Positions 16,607 to 25,901 of a stretch of DNA of 64,000 nt are shown here, piece after piece (the stretch's first letter is position 1; every line of letters begins with the position of its first letter). The notes beneath the pieces are model-generated. The model was not told the DNA's origin, made no database searches, and saw nothing but the letters and a program-made list of their open reading frames with translations. A program made the translations under genes and the position numbers. Origin of the DNA: JAIVGZ01 sp964552205 (GTDB lineage: Bacteria; Pseudomonadota; Gammaproteobacteria; Natronospirales; JAIVGZ01); the NCBI GenBank assembly GCA_964552205.1, contig CAZKFT010000007.1, positions 10,673-74,672 on the forward strand, given 5' to 3'.

Positions 16607-17815
16607 TTATAAATCTCGAAATGAAATGAGATGGAGATTGGGGTGTGTGTAGGCACATTGTTTTGTTTGCAAATCCCACAAGGTGATATTTTTTTGATAG
16701 CGTTCAAGAAATGCAAGAAATCGGTTGTCAAAAGAAAAGCGAATCATAGGGGTTGGTGAAGCAATAACAATAGTGAAATCGATTTGTCTTGTTTGTGTAT
16801 CCACAACAATTATTTTGTTGCTGTACAAACATGCAATATACTTTCCATTTGGTGAAATGATCATATCGATCATCGATTCTATAGAACTGTTGAATGTCAA
16901 CATTTCTCGCTTTTCTTTGTTGCAAGGATCGTGAAGATAAGCAAAAATGATGTGATTCCGATTGCCATACACAAAAAATGAGCTATCGGGAGAAATAACC
17001 ACCAAACATGCTTTTTGGTATGGAAATGTTGATACAAAAAATTCTTCTTGTTTTTTGAAATCAATCACTGATATTTGGTTGGATTTTGAAACTATCAGAT
17101 ATTCGTTACAAGGCGAAAAATAAAAGGTCGCATAGGAGTTGTCTTTCGAAGTAAATAATACCGCGTTATTTCGCAGATCATAAACAGAATAATCAAACAC
17201 AGACCAGGATAATGAAGGAGCAAAGGATTGCACGAGAATAAGATTCCCATCGGGCGAAAAAAAGGTGTTACGAGTTTTCGTGAAGGATACTACTATCTGC
17301 CAGGTGAATCGGTCCCAGATTTCCATATGATTCATTAGGTTGTTTCGTATCACAAAAAATTGTCCATTCAAGCATGTATAAAATACTGTGTATGCGTCAA
17401 CAGGACATCTGACATTCAGAGTTCGAATAACGCATTCCTTTTCTATATCCCAGACAATAATTTGTGAGTTGGAATCCACAAGGATTACCAGAGAACTGGT
17501 AAGGAAATGGACATGTGGGGTTAATGATGTTGGCATCGATTTCGAAGACCGGGTGCCATCTTCCACGTGCCATAACGAAAAGGATGAATTTTCGTTTGAT
17601 TCGTACGTTTTCCGACTAGAAATGATCATATACTTTGAGTCTGGTGAAAAATGAAATTCGTTGCATATCCCAAAAGTCTTAGAGGCAGCCGCTTTACGTT
17701 TCTCCATCAAATACACAAGTGAAGCTCGAGCAAAGGAAGAGCTCATCATCAACATTGCTAGATCTTGATCATCTAGCCAAATTCCTACATGAACCAGTCC
17801 CACAGAAGTCATCAT
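16607..17815 (-). CDS. WD40-like protein with F-box-like N-terminus, 402 aa
   Basis: Similar in plan to the protein at 14169: MMTSVGLVHVGIWLDDQDLA then a helical segment, followed by blades with FSPDSKYMIIS, IIVWDIEKE, MEIWDRFTW, FSPDGNLILV, SPDSSFFVYG, SPNGKYIACL and a last TLWDLQTKQ. The shared GVWLTDRDLA/GIWLDDQDLA start marks these two as paralogues. Probable protein-interaction scaffold. An AATAAA lies about 7 bases past the stop. Confidence 0.82.
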   Translation of the reverse strand: MMTSVGLVHVGIWLDDQDLAMLMMSSSFARASLVYLMEKRKAAASKTFGICNEFHFSPDSKYMIISSRKTYESNENSSFSLWHVEDGTRSSKSMPTSLTPHVHFLTSSLVILVDSNSQIIVWDIEKECVIRTLNVRCPVDAYTVFYTCLNGQFFVIRNNLMNHMEIWDRFTWQIVVSFTKTRNTFFSPDGNLILVQSFAPSLSWSVFDYSVYDLRNNAVLFTSKDNSYATFYFSPCNEYLIVSKSNQISVIDFKKQEEFFVSTFPYQKACLVVISPDSSFFVYGNRNHIIFAYLHDPCNKEKREMLTFNSSIESMIDMIISPNGKYIACLYSNKIIVVDTQTRQIDFTIVIASPTPMIRFSFDNRFLAFLERYQKNITLWDLQTKQCAYTHPNLHLISFRDL

Positions 17816-17887
17816 CTTTTATGAATTATTCAAACAGAAACAAAGAAATCGCGCCATTATACAATAGATGAGAGAATTTATTATATA

Positions 17888-18235
17888 ATGGATGCCTTGC
17901 GACAAGAGCTCATATCTGTCCATCAGAGCATGAATGAGATGATGGATGTTCTTCTTAAACACGCCGAAAAGAAACACTGTGTCGTGTATGGGGTACAGAA
18001 TCCTACACTGCCCGAAAATCTAGAGTCCAAGTGGATTGAATCGTTTGGTGTCCCAACCAAGTGTGCGTCTTTGAAAAATATTGTTGAATGCTCACAAAAG
18101 TACGACACAATGGGCCTTGTGAAACATGGAGAACAAACTATGTTGGTGCCGCTTTGCACACCTTGCAATCGTCGGGCTGTCAAGGGCACTTGGCTTGTCT
18201 TTGAGAAGAACCAAACGTTTGTCCCTTTGAAATAA
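17888..18235 (+). CDS. Hypothetical protein, 115 aa
   Basis: Starts MDALRQELISVHQ with a helical first 30 residues, followed by a compact region with four cysteines (KCAS, VECS, LCTPC) and CNRRAVKGTW. The LCTPCNRRA segment looks a little like a zinc or HNH-type loop, but the partner ligands are not clear. The stop overlaps AAATAAAATG. Function unknown. Confidence 0.62.
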   Translation: MDALRQELISVHQSMNEMMDVLLKHAEKKHCVVYGVQNPTLPENLESKWIESFGVPTKCASLKNIVECSQKYDTMGLVKHGEQTMLVPLCTPCNRRAVKGTWLVFEKNQTFVPLK

Positions 18236-18241
18236 AATGAT

Positions 18242-18784
18242 TTATTCGATGGTGATTTCTCGTAGAACAAATTCACGAATCAAAGATATTTCGCTCATGG
18301 TCAATTCAACTTGTTTGATTGTGCATTGAAACTTGTTGAGCTTGATACAGTTGGCAATACAGTTAGCGACAATGCAGTAGGTGCAGATACGTGGATGAAG
18401 AGAATAATGGTGTTTGTTGGTGGAAATGCGGCATGAAGAACATCTGTGGATGACATATTCTCTTTGAAGACAAGCGGCACACTTGTCAGCTTCGCACTTG
18501 TTTTGAAAGAGGTTTCTTATTAGCCGAAAGATATTGTAAAAGGTTGGCGAGGAAGGTATGAGTTGCCCATACAAGTAATAGGTCTTTTGTTTTTTTCTTT
18601 GTTGAGGTGGCACAATAATCAAAGGAGGAAGTAGTATGTCTGTCTGATGATCCAGTGCCAATAAGGGGGATGATTCCAATAATTGTTGAATTTCTTGGTC
18701 TGCCATGAGCGAAGATATAGACGCATCTTCAAAAGAAATGGGAGAATCAACCAGATCTGCAAAGGAAAATAATTCTTCTTGCAT
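18242..18784 (-). CDS. Cys-rich zinc-binding protein, 180 aa
   Basis: Start taken at MQEELFSFADL. The N-terminal 80 residues are acidic and Leu/Ser-rich, like an activation domain. The middle has a dense cysteine cluster: CEADKCAACLQ, HRCSSC, HPRICTYC and NCIANC, with His residues between, enough for two or three zinc ions. A helical C-terminus follows. Possible transcription or nucleic-acid factor; no named family. The stop overlaps GAATAAATC. Confidence 0.65.
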   Translation of the reverse strand: MQEELFSFADLVDSPISFEDASISSLMADQEIQQLLESSPLLALDHQTDILLPPLIIVPPQQRKKQKTYYLYGQLIPSSPTFYNIFRLIRNLFQNKCEADKCAACLQREYVIHRCSSCRISTNKHHYSLHPRICTYCIVANCIANCIKLNKFQCTIKQVELTMSEISLIREFVLREITIE

Positions 18785-18877
18785 AGAGATGAATTTTATA
18801 GGAATTTTCAAGATTATGATTATTTTTTCGGCGCGTTAATTTCATTCGGGCGGAGAGGAGAATCACAGTTGACAATC

Positions 18878-19486
18878 ATGGAAATCACATCGGGTGTTCC
18901 TAGATTTGATCCTTTGTCCTATGTTCGATCCTTGAAAGAAACTGAATGGGTCTCTACATTCAATTTGACAAACCAGCAACAGAAAAACTTTGAAGTGCGA
19001 TTTGGCAACAGTATAGGAGACAATTCCTTGTATGCTATCCTCCCTCCCGACGAATATGATTCCACCTCTTGGAAGTATCTCATACACAAGACTCAACCAT
19101 GGAGAATTCTCCTTGTATTCTTTCCGGATGAATTTTGCGGAGAAGCCTGGAACAAAAAGGAAGCCATCGACTATACCAACCAGACTGTTTCAGACCTTTT
19201 GAAAGAAATAGAGTTGGATCGTCAACTCAAGACAGCTATCGTCTCATGGGGGGCCCACCCTATTAAACATGTCATAAACATCCCTTTTTTTAATTACGAG
19301 ATCAATGCGAAAAGATATAACATGCCCTTTTTTATTTCTGCAGAGATTGACATCTTGAATCGCCCAGTGGTGATCCCCGAAACAGATATGGACCAAACTC
19401 GAAAACTAGAACAAAGAGTCCATGCAGCGATTGATACTTATCTCAGCGAAACAACCCCAAATGCTCCCTCTTTTCACGCAAATTAA
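18878..19486 (+). CDS. Hypothetical protein, 202 aa
   Basis: Start at MEITSGVPRFD; the upstream part of the frame runs into the divergent gene. Mixed alpha/beta protein with aromatic segments (WRILLVFFPDEFCGEAW) and an acidic helical tail. No known motif. The stop overlaps TTAATAAATG and also overlaps the end of the convergent MYND gene by 4 bases. Confidence 0.68.
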   Translation: MEITSGVPRFDPLSYVRSLKETEWVSTFNLTNQQQKNFEVRFGNSIGDNSLYAILPPDEYDSTSWKYLIHKTQPWRILLVFFPDEFCGEAWNKKEAIDYTNQTVSDLLKEIELDRQLKTAIVSWGAHPIKHVINIPFFNYEINAKRYNMPFFISAEIDILNRPVVIPETDMDQTRKLEQRVHAAIDTYLSETTPNAPSFHAN

Positions 19487-20178
19487 TAAATGTTGGTGCA
19501 TTTCTGTTTGTGAGTTTTCCAATCGAATTTTTGGCATTTGGTGGAACAATAGTATGCATTTGCACAGCGACTGCAAGATTTGATTTGTTCTGGAAACGTT
19601 TGAAGGCACCAAAAACAGGTGAAAGGACGCTTCTCTTTGGGGATCAGCGATTCTTGTGATTCTGTTGGTTTGTGTGTAAACATCTCTTTATGGACATCTG
19701 TGTCCACTTGGGACGCAGGACCATTGTTTTTCATATCTCGCAAAAAGTTTGTGCGTACAATGTCTTCCGCCTTATAGACAGTAAAGCCTTCATAAACATG
19801 ATAGATATGAGTGACACGAGGTGAATCTGGTAATGGACTTGGATCTTTCTTCTTTATCTCGATTTCAAAGTCTTTCCATTTGTGCTCGTCCTCAGAGTGA
19901 TAAAGCTCTGGATTCCATTCTTGAAATTGTTTGCGATTCACGAATAATAATTCATGTTTCTTCTTATACTCAAAAGGATAGAGCCGGAAATGAAGAGCAT
20001 CGACGATTAATCGTTCGTACAAGTCGCCATCCAACAAATGAATTTGTGAAAGGATCATCGATCTTTCTTTGTCAGTAATCAGATGATTGGGGATCAGAAA
20101 TTTTCTGCTGTGCGTTGGAAGATGATTTTCTCGAATCATTTCGATGAGAACACTGTACGAAGTTTCCTTTTCTTCCAT
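19483..20178 (-). CDS. MYND zinc finger protein, 231 aa
   Basis: The C-terminus (about 188-231) is a MYND finger: CFWCLQTF, CSRCANAYYCSTKCQ, then WKTHKQKC. MYND domains bind Pro-rich peptides and occur in chromatin regulators. The rest is charged, with an acidic middle (ELYHSEDEHKWKDFEIEIKKKD), and has no SET domain, so it is not a SMYD enzyme by itself. A second MYND protein is at 31066; both place the finger at the very C-terminus. Confidence 0.85.
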   Translation of the reverse strand: MEEKETSYSVLIEMIRENHLPTHSRKFLIPNHLITDKERSMILSQIHLLDGDLYERLIVDALHFRLYPFEYKKKHELLFVNRKQFQEWNPELYHSEDEHKWKDFEIEIKKKDPSPLPDSPRVTHIYHVYEGFTVYKAEDIVRTNFLRDMKNNGPASQVDTDVHKEMFTHKPTESQESLIPKEKRPFTCFWCLQTFPEQIKSCSRCANAYYCSTKCQKFDWKTHKQKCTNIY

Positions 20179-20516
20179 CTTGTTTTGATGTTTTCAAAAA
20201 GATCTCGCAAATTTCTCGATCGCACACACACGCTTTTCGCGGACTTGGAATTGTTTATTTTAAAAAAACTACGTGATAGAAAAGTGTCTTATACCAAGCA
20301 TAGTAATAGTTTATAGATTGAGGCACATAGGAAAAGCCAGGAATGATGGTTGTGTAAATTCCTGGTGTGGGTGCAGCAAATATCTACCAATGAATATCAC
20401 AACATCTCTTTATTTCTCACATTTTCTTTGAAAAATTTGTGCTAGTGTAAGCGCAAGATGTCTTGAATTCAAGGTGGTATCTTTTTTCATTTTTCAAAAA
20501 TCTTTTTCTTTTTCAA
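20179..20516. other. Gene-poor stretch
   Basis: No supported gene. It is AT-rich with many stops. A minus-strand open stretch of about 43 codons ends at 20255 beside an AATAAA and reads like protein (tyrosine-rich), but it has no start and no splice that joins it to the short frame upstream. It may hold the promoter of the MYND gene. Confidence 0.4.
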
Positions 20517-20678
20517 ATGCCATTTCTCACAATCTTTTTTAAAGGTGGTGGTTTCTGTCAAGCACAGCACTCAACGATCGCCCCTTGGGACTACGATTAC
20601 CAAAACAGCCAAGTCTTCTCAACTTTAAACACCGACATAGAAGATTTGACACAGTATGGGATAGGTCTTAAAAAGTGA
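20517..20678 (+). CDS. Possible small protein, 53 aa
   Basis: A short frame starting MPFLTIFFKGGGFC. It has a hydrophobic start, then a polar tail with PWDYDYQNSQVF and DIEDLTQYGIGLKK, not biased like random sequence. There is no AATAAA at the stop and no palindrome in front. Kept only because it lies in an otherwise empty stretch. Confidence 0.3.
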   Translation: MPFLTIFFKGGGFCQAQHSTIAPWDYDYQNSQVFSTLNTDIEDLTQYGIGLKK

Positions 20679-20805
20679 ACGTTGTTTGCACGTGCAAAAG
20701 TATCAAAATGTAACAAGTCACACCGAAACTAACGAGATGTTCGTTATTGTCAATAATGTTTATGTATTGGCAGTAATTAGTAATAGTAGTCAAGGAAGAA
20801 GACAT
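20668..20805 (-). pseudogene. Possible F-box gene remnant, 45 codons
   Basis: A short frame from the Met of MSSSLTTITNYCQ. It shares the MSSSL start with the F-box-like gene at 21009 and has IDNNEHLVSFGVTC, which fits the second half of an F-box. It stops after 45 residues. A degenerate copy of the palindrome lies about 50 bases upstream, as at complete genes. Likely the stump of a duplicated F-box gene; a small real protein is possible. Confidence 0.35.
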
Positions 20806-20853
20806 GATGACAAGTTGAGGGGAAGAAAAGTGAAGGATTGAAATATGTGAACT

Positions 20854-20911
20854 TGGCCCAACCTGGGCTTGGCCCAATTTTGATCGGGTCGTGGGACGAC
20901 CCCTCCTCGGT
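20854..20911. promoter_or_regulatory. Degenerate palindromic elements, copy D
   Basis: A cluster of partial copies: two GGCCCA half sites, GATCGGGTCGTG, then GGACGACC. It resembles the consensus but no full 20-mer remains. It lies upstream of the F-box remnant. Confidence 0.4.
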
Positions 20912-21008
20912 CGTTGTTTCGCGGACATGTTATGCCTCACATCATTCCACCTTTGAAATTTTATACCTCACATAATTTCACCTTTGAAACTTTTTCAAGA
21001 TAAGATCT

Positions 21009-21749
21009 TTATTGTTTAGACTTCTTTGCATCTGGTTGAGAAGAACTCGAGAGGAGACGGCGTTTCTTGGGCTTTTCGGGTGGAAGGGCAAACAAGGCGG
21101 CCAACATAGGAGACTCGGATCCATACTCAAAGTTGCATTGTTTTAAAAACCACTTTCTGTCTGACAGCAAAGGATTCGGATGTTCTAATGCTTGGCGGAT
21201 CTTTGTTTCTTCTTCTTGCGAGCCATTGAGCAATTTTTCCTTGTAAGCAGAGACAAAGGGCACATTGATTGGACCCATAGCAAAGCACAAGGCGTAGAGT
21301 TCGAGATCGTTTGAAACCAAGTCAAACACCCAGGCAGGTTGTTTTCCTTCGCAATAGGCTCTTTTGATCAAGGAAATGACGAGTTCACGACGAAAGTATA
21401 AAATATGATAATACGTTTCAAAAGATAAGGACTCTTGTTCGATTTGTTCCATGGTAGGGGTGTTGCGAACGAGATAATCAATCAGCGTGCCTCTTGGACC
21501 TATAGGACGCGAAAGAAGTTGAGGATTGCATGTGATTATGTTTTTCAAGCGTTGCTGATCTGATTCGAGCATCAAGTTATAGCTACGAGGTTTGGCAAAG
21601 AGGGTCAATGTAAAAGGGACGAGATGATTGGCAAAGGCACGAGACACGAGACGAAGGTTGTTGTGAGCTTTTTGATCGAGGAAATAGACGATTTGCTCCA
21701 AGAGAGAGCGAAATTCGGTAAAATTGGTCAAAGAAAGGGAAGAAGACAT
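21009..21749 (-). CDS. F-box-like protein, 246 aa
   Basis: Start at MSSSLSLTNFTEF, just downstream of palindrome copy E. Residues 8-45 (FRSLLEQIVYFLDQKAHNNL then RLVSRAFANHL) fit an F-box, including the RLVSRAF helix. The middle is helical with no repeats. The C-terminus KPKKRRLLSSSS with KKSKQ is a likely nuclear signal, suggesting the protein works in the nucleus. Probable SCF adaptor. The stop is followed by AATAAA. Confidence 0.78.
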   Translation of the reverse strand: MSSSLSLTNFTEFRSLLEQIVYFLDQKAHNNLRLVSRAFANHLVPFTLTLFAKPRSYNLMLESDQQRLKNIITCNPQLLSRPIGPRGTLIDYLVRNTPTMEQIEQESLSFETYYHILYFRRELVISLIKRAYCEGKQPAWVFDLVSNDLELYALCFAMGPINVPFVSAYKEKLLNGSQEEETKIRQALEHPNPLLSDRKWFLKQCNFEYGSESPMLAALFALPPEKPKKRRLLSSSSQPDAKKSKQ

Positions 21750-21798
21750 TGTTTGAGAAAGGTGAAAAAAGTTGATATGAACTCTCCTCAACCTAGAG

Positions 21799-21824
21799 TT
21801 GGCCCGATCAATACTGGGCCAGCG
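21799..21824. promoter_or_regulatory. Palindromic promoter-like element, copy E
   Basis: Reads TTGGCCCGATCAATACTGGG then CC, a diverged copy with an intact GGCCCGATCA half. It is 50 bases upstream of the F-box-like gene start at 21749. Confidence 0.5.
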
Positions 21825-21850
21825 GACTATCGAAAACAGTACAAAAAAAT

Positions 21851-24800
21851 TTATTCAAAGAGAGCTTCTTTTTCAACATTACTGTAATATTCCAAGCCTA
21901 TCTCTACAAGATTCTCACCTTTCAAGAGTCTTCTCTGGTTTAAACTCTCATTAAGAAGCTCGAGCATTTTTGGATTATCCGACTTTTTAAAGTTTTTGCC
22001 GCCGTTGATTGCATATTTCAAGTGGGTGAGTTTGAGTTTTCCATCTGCTGTTTCACGAAGATAGTTATACTTTAAAGCACCATGCATCCATCCTTGGTTT
22101 TTCATGTCCTTATAGAGCTGTTCGATTTTGTCCTCCATATTCGTACCACTGGGTACGATGTAGGGGAGGTATTCCATCTCGATTAATAAATAACCTTCCT
22201 CTGGGACTATTTTGGATGCGATCACTTTCGGTCCCAAACCACTATTGCTTATCGCGATGTGAGTTTGCTGAATGTATTCCAGTGCTTGTTCATCCGTTTG
22301 GAAAATTTCCTTGTACAAAGGGAGATCTTTCCAGTGGGTTGGATAAATGACGCTGACAACAGTGAAATAATTTTCGAGTTGGAGTTGTTTAAAATAGAAT
22401 GCTTTGATCTTGTTAACTATCTTCTCTTCGAGTATCTGATACCACAAATCATAATATTTTTCTTGCATTGTTTGATTATCTCTTCTCTCTGGTTTTCGTA
22501 GAACGGCAAGTTGGTTTGGGTATTTGCTGTAAATTTGGTCGGCGGTAAAGATGCCTTGGGTGTTGACATAGAGTTGATTTGGGGCTTGGCAGTAATACTC
22601 GGTCTGCTTGTTATCCACAAAGAGTACCATCAGATCCCATCTTAAATATTCGTCAAAAAAGCAGATGAACTCCTTTTTGGAGATAATTGGAACAAGTTCT
22701 CGATCAATGGGGGCAAACGTGCGAGGTTCAAATGGTTTTATCTCCAAATGGAATGTGTTGTCGAATCTGGCGACAATTTTACGACCGGGTAACCACCGCT
22801 CGATCTCTTGTTCAGTTGGAGCTTTTTCAGGGGTGTAATCAGCAGGATAATATCGACTGTGGACATAAATATAAGTCCTGTATCCCTTTTTCACATTGAA
22901 ACACAAATTGTTGATATCAGTTGCACCAGAGATGTTTTCCAAAACGCAGGTAGTGGGGTTGAGACAGAAATTCATAGTCTGGCCAGGGTACATCCAGTCA
23001 TACTTGACGAGTTTGCATGGGTACACTCCCTGATGACGCCAGCCATTGTATATGAAACGTTTGCCATCACAGGTAACGCCTGAAATTGCATGTCCAGAAT
23101 CGCATACGACCCCTTCCTCTTCAAAATTAGTCAAGAGCAGCCCATCGATATAGTATTTTTGGCCTTTGTATACGAGAACTTTTTGCTCCAGATTGTGTTT
23201 GTGGATGCTTAATTTATGTTCTGATGCGAATTCTTTCCAATTTTGCACGACAGAAACAGTGATGATCGGAATGTCCTTTTCATCATCAAAATCGTATTTG
23301 CGTCCCTCATCATCTGGAATAAAGCCTTTCAAATTGTTATCCTTCTTTATCTCTTTAAAGTCAATATTGTCGAGCCGACTATATTTCATAAGGTATCCAG
23401 AACGGGGATCTCCTCCATCGCTAATCCACAAACTTGTAAAGACATTGTCTACCGAAAGCAGACTGAATAGATTTCGCAAATAAAATTCGGGCATGAGGCC
23501 AGTTTCTTCTCCACGTTTTCCTCGAAAAGGTTTTTTCGGGTTGTTTGTTGGTTCCAAGGCTGTTCCCACTGGAAATCGTTTTTCCTCGAGTTTGCCGAGC
23601 GTGAATAGAATTTTTTCTGGACTCAGATCATTGAAATAGTCATACGTGATTTTAGCATTATAGTCCTCTGGGAGGTTGTATTCCTTCATGTATTTTCTGA
23701 ATATATCAAAAATCTCCTTCATATGATCGTTTTCGGTGTACCGCTCCCAGTTTTTCATGACAGTGGACATAACATAACGCATTCCTTGGCTATAAAAGAT
23801 GCACATCAAAAGGGAGTTAAACCAGCAGATCCCCAATTTTTGAGGTAGAGTGAGGATGCGGTTGCAATAAGGATCTCGCTTTATGGTCATCTGTTGTAAT
23901 TTCTGTTCAAAACGCTCCACTGTTTGTTTGTTGATCACCTCCGAGTCCACCACCGATCCTCGCTCATCCACAAGAAAACAGAAAAGTTCCCGATCCTTGT
24001 CCAGCTTTGAAAGCGTTTCTTTCAGATAGGTTTCATCCTTTGTAAATAATACAAAGGCAATTTGTTTCCTCTCGTTGCTGAAAACATTCCAGTCTTTAAG
24101 GGGGAACATGAATGGCCGAGTTGGCTCACACAAGTAGATTGTCGGCACATTCTCGTCAATCTCTTCTTTTTTGATATTTTTTGGCAAATAACGTTGTTTG
24201 AGCAACTGTTGAAGAGAGTCCACTGCTTCGTCCATCTCTGGCTTTTCCGATTGCAGAATAAAATGTATAATGGGGCGGTGCAGGTGTTCCTCAATCAGGT
24301 CATTGAGTTCATCCCCAAGTCGAGTTTCGACCAAACTTTTCAACGAACTGGGTATGAACTGGCCCAGCGTCGTCATCAAACCTTTTACACTGCCATTTAC
24401 TAATGACTCGATGGTAGAAATGACTCTGGATCGATACTTTTCAAAGTACGCCTCAAGCAACAAAAGATCGCTCTGGTTTTGTTTCAATATCTTCCACTTT
24501 TCGCTGAGAGAATCATCTCTTTCAAATAAGTAAATTTGCTTTTGTTGTTGGAATTGGCGTAATTCAGGCGTGATTTCAGTGGATAAGGCAAAAACTAGAA
24601 TTTGGATACGTTCTGGAGCTGACTTGGCAAAGTCATTCAACTCTTCAACATACTTTTTCGCTTCATTTGGCATACACACGAATATGATCGGCCCATTTTC
24701 ATTCAAGCACGTTTCTTGGCCTTGGCAAGCCTTAAAGGTCCATGTTGTGAATTTTTCTCGCAGGTGAAGCACCACGACCTGCAAGAATTGCCGAGATACT

Positions 24801-24856
24801 TTTGATGACGCGAAATAAAAAATGCTCGGTTTCAAATAGTCACTTAGATAACTCAT
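21851..24856 (-). CDS. USP-like cysteine protease with pseudokinase-like tail, 1001 aa
   Basis: Around residue 343 a Cys box (LPQKLGICWFNSLLMCIFYS) and around 587 a His box (CDSGHAISGVTCDG, then RFIYNGW) fit the layout of ubiquitin-specific proteases. The catalytic Cys and His are both present. Paralogues are at 49605 and 57651. The last 150 residues resemble the C-lobe of a kinase (GLGPKVI, YLLIEMEYL, GWMHGALKYNYLRE, LKLTHLKYAI) but lack the HRD and DFG acids, so a pseudokinase is likely. The N-terminal 330 residues are helical. Cleavage of ubiquitin or a viral polyprotein are both possible. The stop overlaps GAATAAATT. Confidence 0.72.
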   Translation of the reverse strand: MSYLSDYLKPSIFYFASSKVSRQFLQVVVLHLREKFTTWTFKACQGQETCLNENGPIIFVCMPNEAKKYVEELNDFAKSAPERIQILVFALSTEITPELRQFQQQKQIYLFERDDSLSEKWKILKQNQSDLLLLEAYFEKYRSRVISTIESLVNGSVKGLMTTLGQFIPSSLKSLVETRLGDELNDLIEEHLHRPIIHFILQSEKPEMDEAVDSLQQLLKQRYLPKNIKKEEIDENVPTIYLCEPTRPFMFPLKDWNVFSNERKQIAFVLFTKDETYLKETLSKLDKDRELFCFLVDERGSVVDSEVINKQTVERFEQKLQQMTIKRDPYCNRILTLPQKLGICWFNSLLMCIFYSQGMRYVMSTVMKNWERYTENDHMKEIFDIFRKYMKEYNLPEDYNAKITYDYFNDLSPEKILFTLGKLEEKRFPVGTALEPTNNPKKPFRGKRGEETGLMPEFYLRNLFSLLSVDNVFTSLWISDGGDPRSGYLMKYSRLDNIDFKEIKKDNNLKGFIPDDEGRKYDFDDEKDIPIITVSVVQNWKEFASEHKLSIHKHNLEQKVLVYKGQKYYIDGLLLTNFEEEGVVCDSGHAISGVTCDGKRFIYNGWRHQGVYPCKLVKYDWMYPGQTMNFCLNPTTCVLENISGATDINNLCFNVKKGYRTYIYVHSRYYPADYTPEKAPTEQEIERWLPGRKIVARFDNTFHLEIKPFEPRTFAPIDRELVPIISKKEFICFFDEYLRWDLMVLFVDNKQTEYYCQAPNQLYVNTQGIFTADQIYSKYPNQLAVLRKPERRDNQTMQEKYYDLWYQILEEKIVNKIKAFYFKQLQLENYFTVVSVIYPTHWKDLPLYKEIFQTDEQALEYIQQTHIAISNSGLGPKVIASKIVPEEGYLLIEMEYLPYIVPSGTNMEDKIEQLYKDMKNQGWMHGALKYNYLRETADGKLKLTHLKYAINGGKNFKKSDNPKMLELLNESLNQRRLLKGENLVEIGLEYYSNVEKEALFE

Positions 24857-24901
24857 CCTATTCTTTCATGATTAAACATTAAAAAATTGAAGAAAGTGTC
24901 T

Positions 24902-25750
24902 TTATTGAAAAGGTAATCCTTTGAGTTCTTCAAACTGCTCTCGATCGATCTTGGGCAAATGTTGAGCGTCTTGTGTTATTTTCAAACAGCTTTCAAGTAT
25001 TTTTGTGTTTGATCGAAGATCCTGCAAGAGTCTCTGGCGTTTGTTGATTTGTGCATAAAACATTTCATAGGCCTTGTCTTCTTTGACTTTGAGCTTCATG
25101 GTTTCAAATTCCTCGCCATACTTTCGTTTTTTGGAGATTGTTTTGTCAGGGTCCAAGAGGATAAACCGATCACGTTCCGAAAAGAGGTTGTATACTCCAA
25201 CCAAAACAGCAATTTGACTTCTTGTAAGACATGCAAACTGGTTGAGAATGTTGGGATGCCAGATATAGCCTCTTGGTTCATCCAATCCGTTGGTGACAAT
25301 CCCTGAATGATGATAGACTCGCACGTTGAGTACAGGATACTTGAGAGTATCAAAAAAATGAATGGAATAATAGGCTGATTCGGGTACTCTGGAAATATTC
25401 ACCGCATAGACCAGTTCGTGATCGTTAAGCAGAGTCTCCACCAACCAATCCAGTTTTTCCGTGCGAGTGCGAGGTTTGACCAACGTTGTGGGAGAGGTCA
25501 TCACAGACCGCAAGGCTTCCTTGTTGGAGAGGGCTACATTCAACCAATCGTCACGTGGAATATAACGAGAAATCAAATGGACGAGACTTGATGAGAATAT
25601 TTTTCCAAGAATAGTGTCGTGAAAAGGAATGTGTCCTTCTTGTTCGAAAATCAGTTTTTTTGTGATGGGACAGAGGTCGAGATATGATTTTTCTTCGGCA
25701 ATGTGAAAAGGTTGAACGATTTCCACCTCTTCTTTCGAAAGATCTTCCAT
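24902..25750 (-). CDS. F-box-like protein, 282 aa
   Basis: Start taken at MEDLSKEEVEIVQ; the ATG at 25810 is part of the palindrome itself. Residues 45-85 hold an F-box-like segment (SSLVHLISRYIPRDDWLNV then ALSNKEALRSV). The rest is helical and basic with KKRKYGEEFETMKLKVKEDK, a possible nuclear signal. No substrate domain is recognised. Divergent from the delta-60 gene across palindrome copy F. The stop overlaps CAATAAAG. Confidence 0.65.
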   Translation of the reverse strand: MEDLSKEEVEIVQPFHIAEEKSYLDLCPITKKLIFEQEGHIPFHDTILGKIFSSSLVHLISRYIPRDDWLNVALSNKEALRSVMTSPTTLVKPRTRTEKLDWLVETLLNDHELVYAVNISRVPESAYYSIHFFDTLKYPVLNVRVYHHSGIVTNGLDEPRGYIWHPNILNQFACLTRSQIAVLVGVYNLFSERDRFILLDPDKTISKKRKYGEEFETMKLKVKEDKAYEMFYAQINKRQRLLQDLRSNTKILESCLKITQDAQHLPKIDREQFEELKGLPFQ

Positions 25751-25800
25751 GGTGGGAACTTGATGAAAAAAATTTGTGTTTGATGGGGCGATTGTTCTTG

Positions 25801-25830
25801 GCTCGGTCATGATCGGGTCGCGACGCGACC
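25801..25830. promoter_or_regulatory. Palindromic promoter-like element, copy F
   Basis: Contains GCTCGGTCATGATCGGGTCG followed by CGACGCGACC. It lies between the F-box-like gene (start 25750) and the giant delta-60 gene (start 25902). Confidence 0.6.
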
Positions 25831-25901
25831 ATGTGTGAAATTTGGATCCGCGAGGAAGCGAATTTTTTTCGGTGTAAAGTGGATAGACAAATTTTGCAAA
25901 G

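Noticed and set aside
20255..20386. Minus-strand open stretch of about 43 codons ending in AATAAA
   Set aside because: It reads like protein, but it lacks a start, and no GT-AG join with the short upstream frame keeps the right phase. Left as an unresolved stretch.
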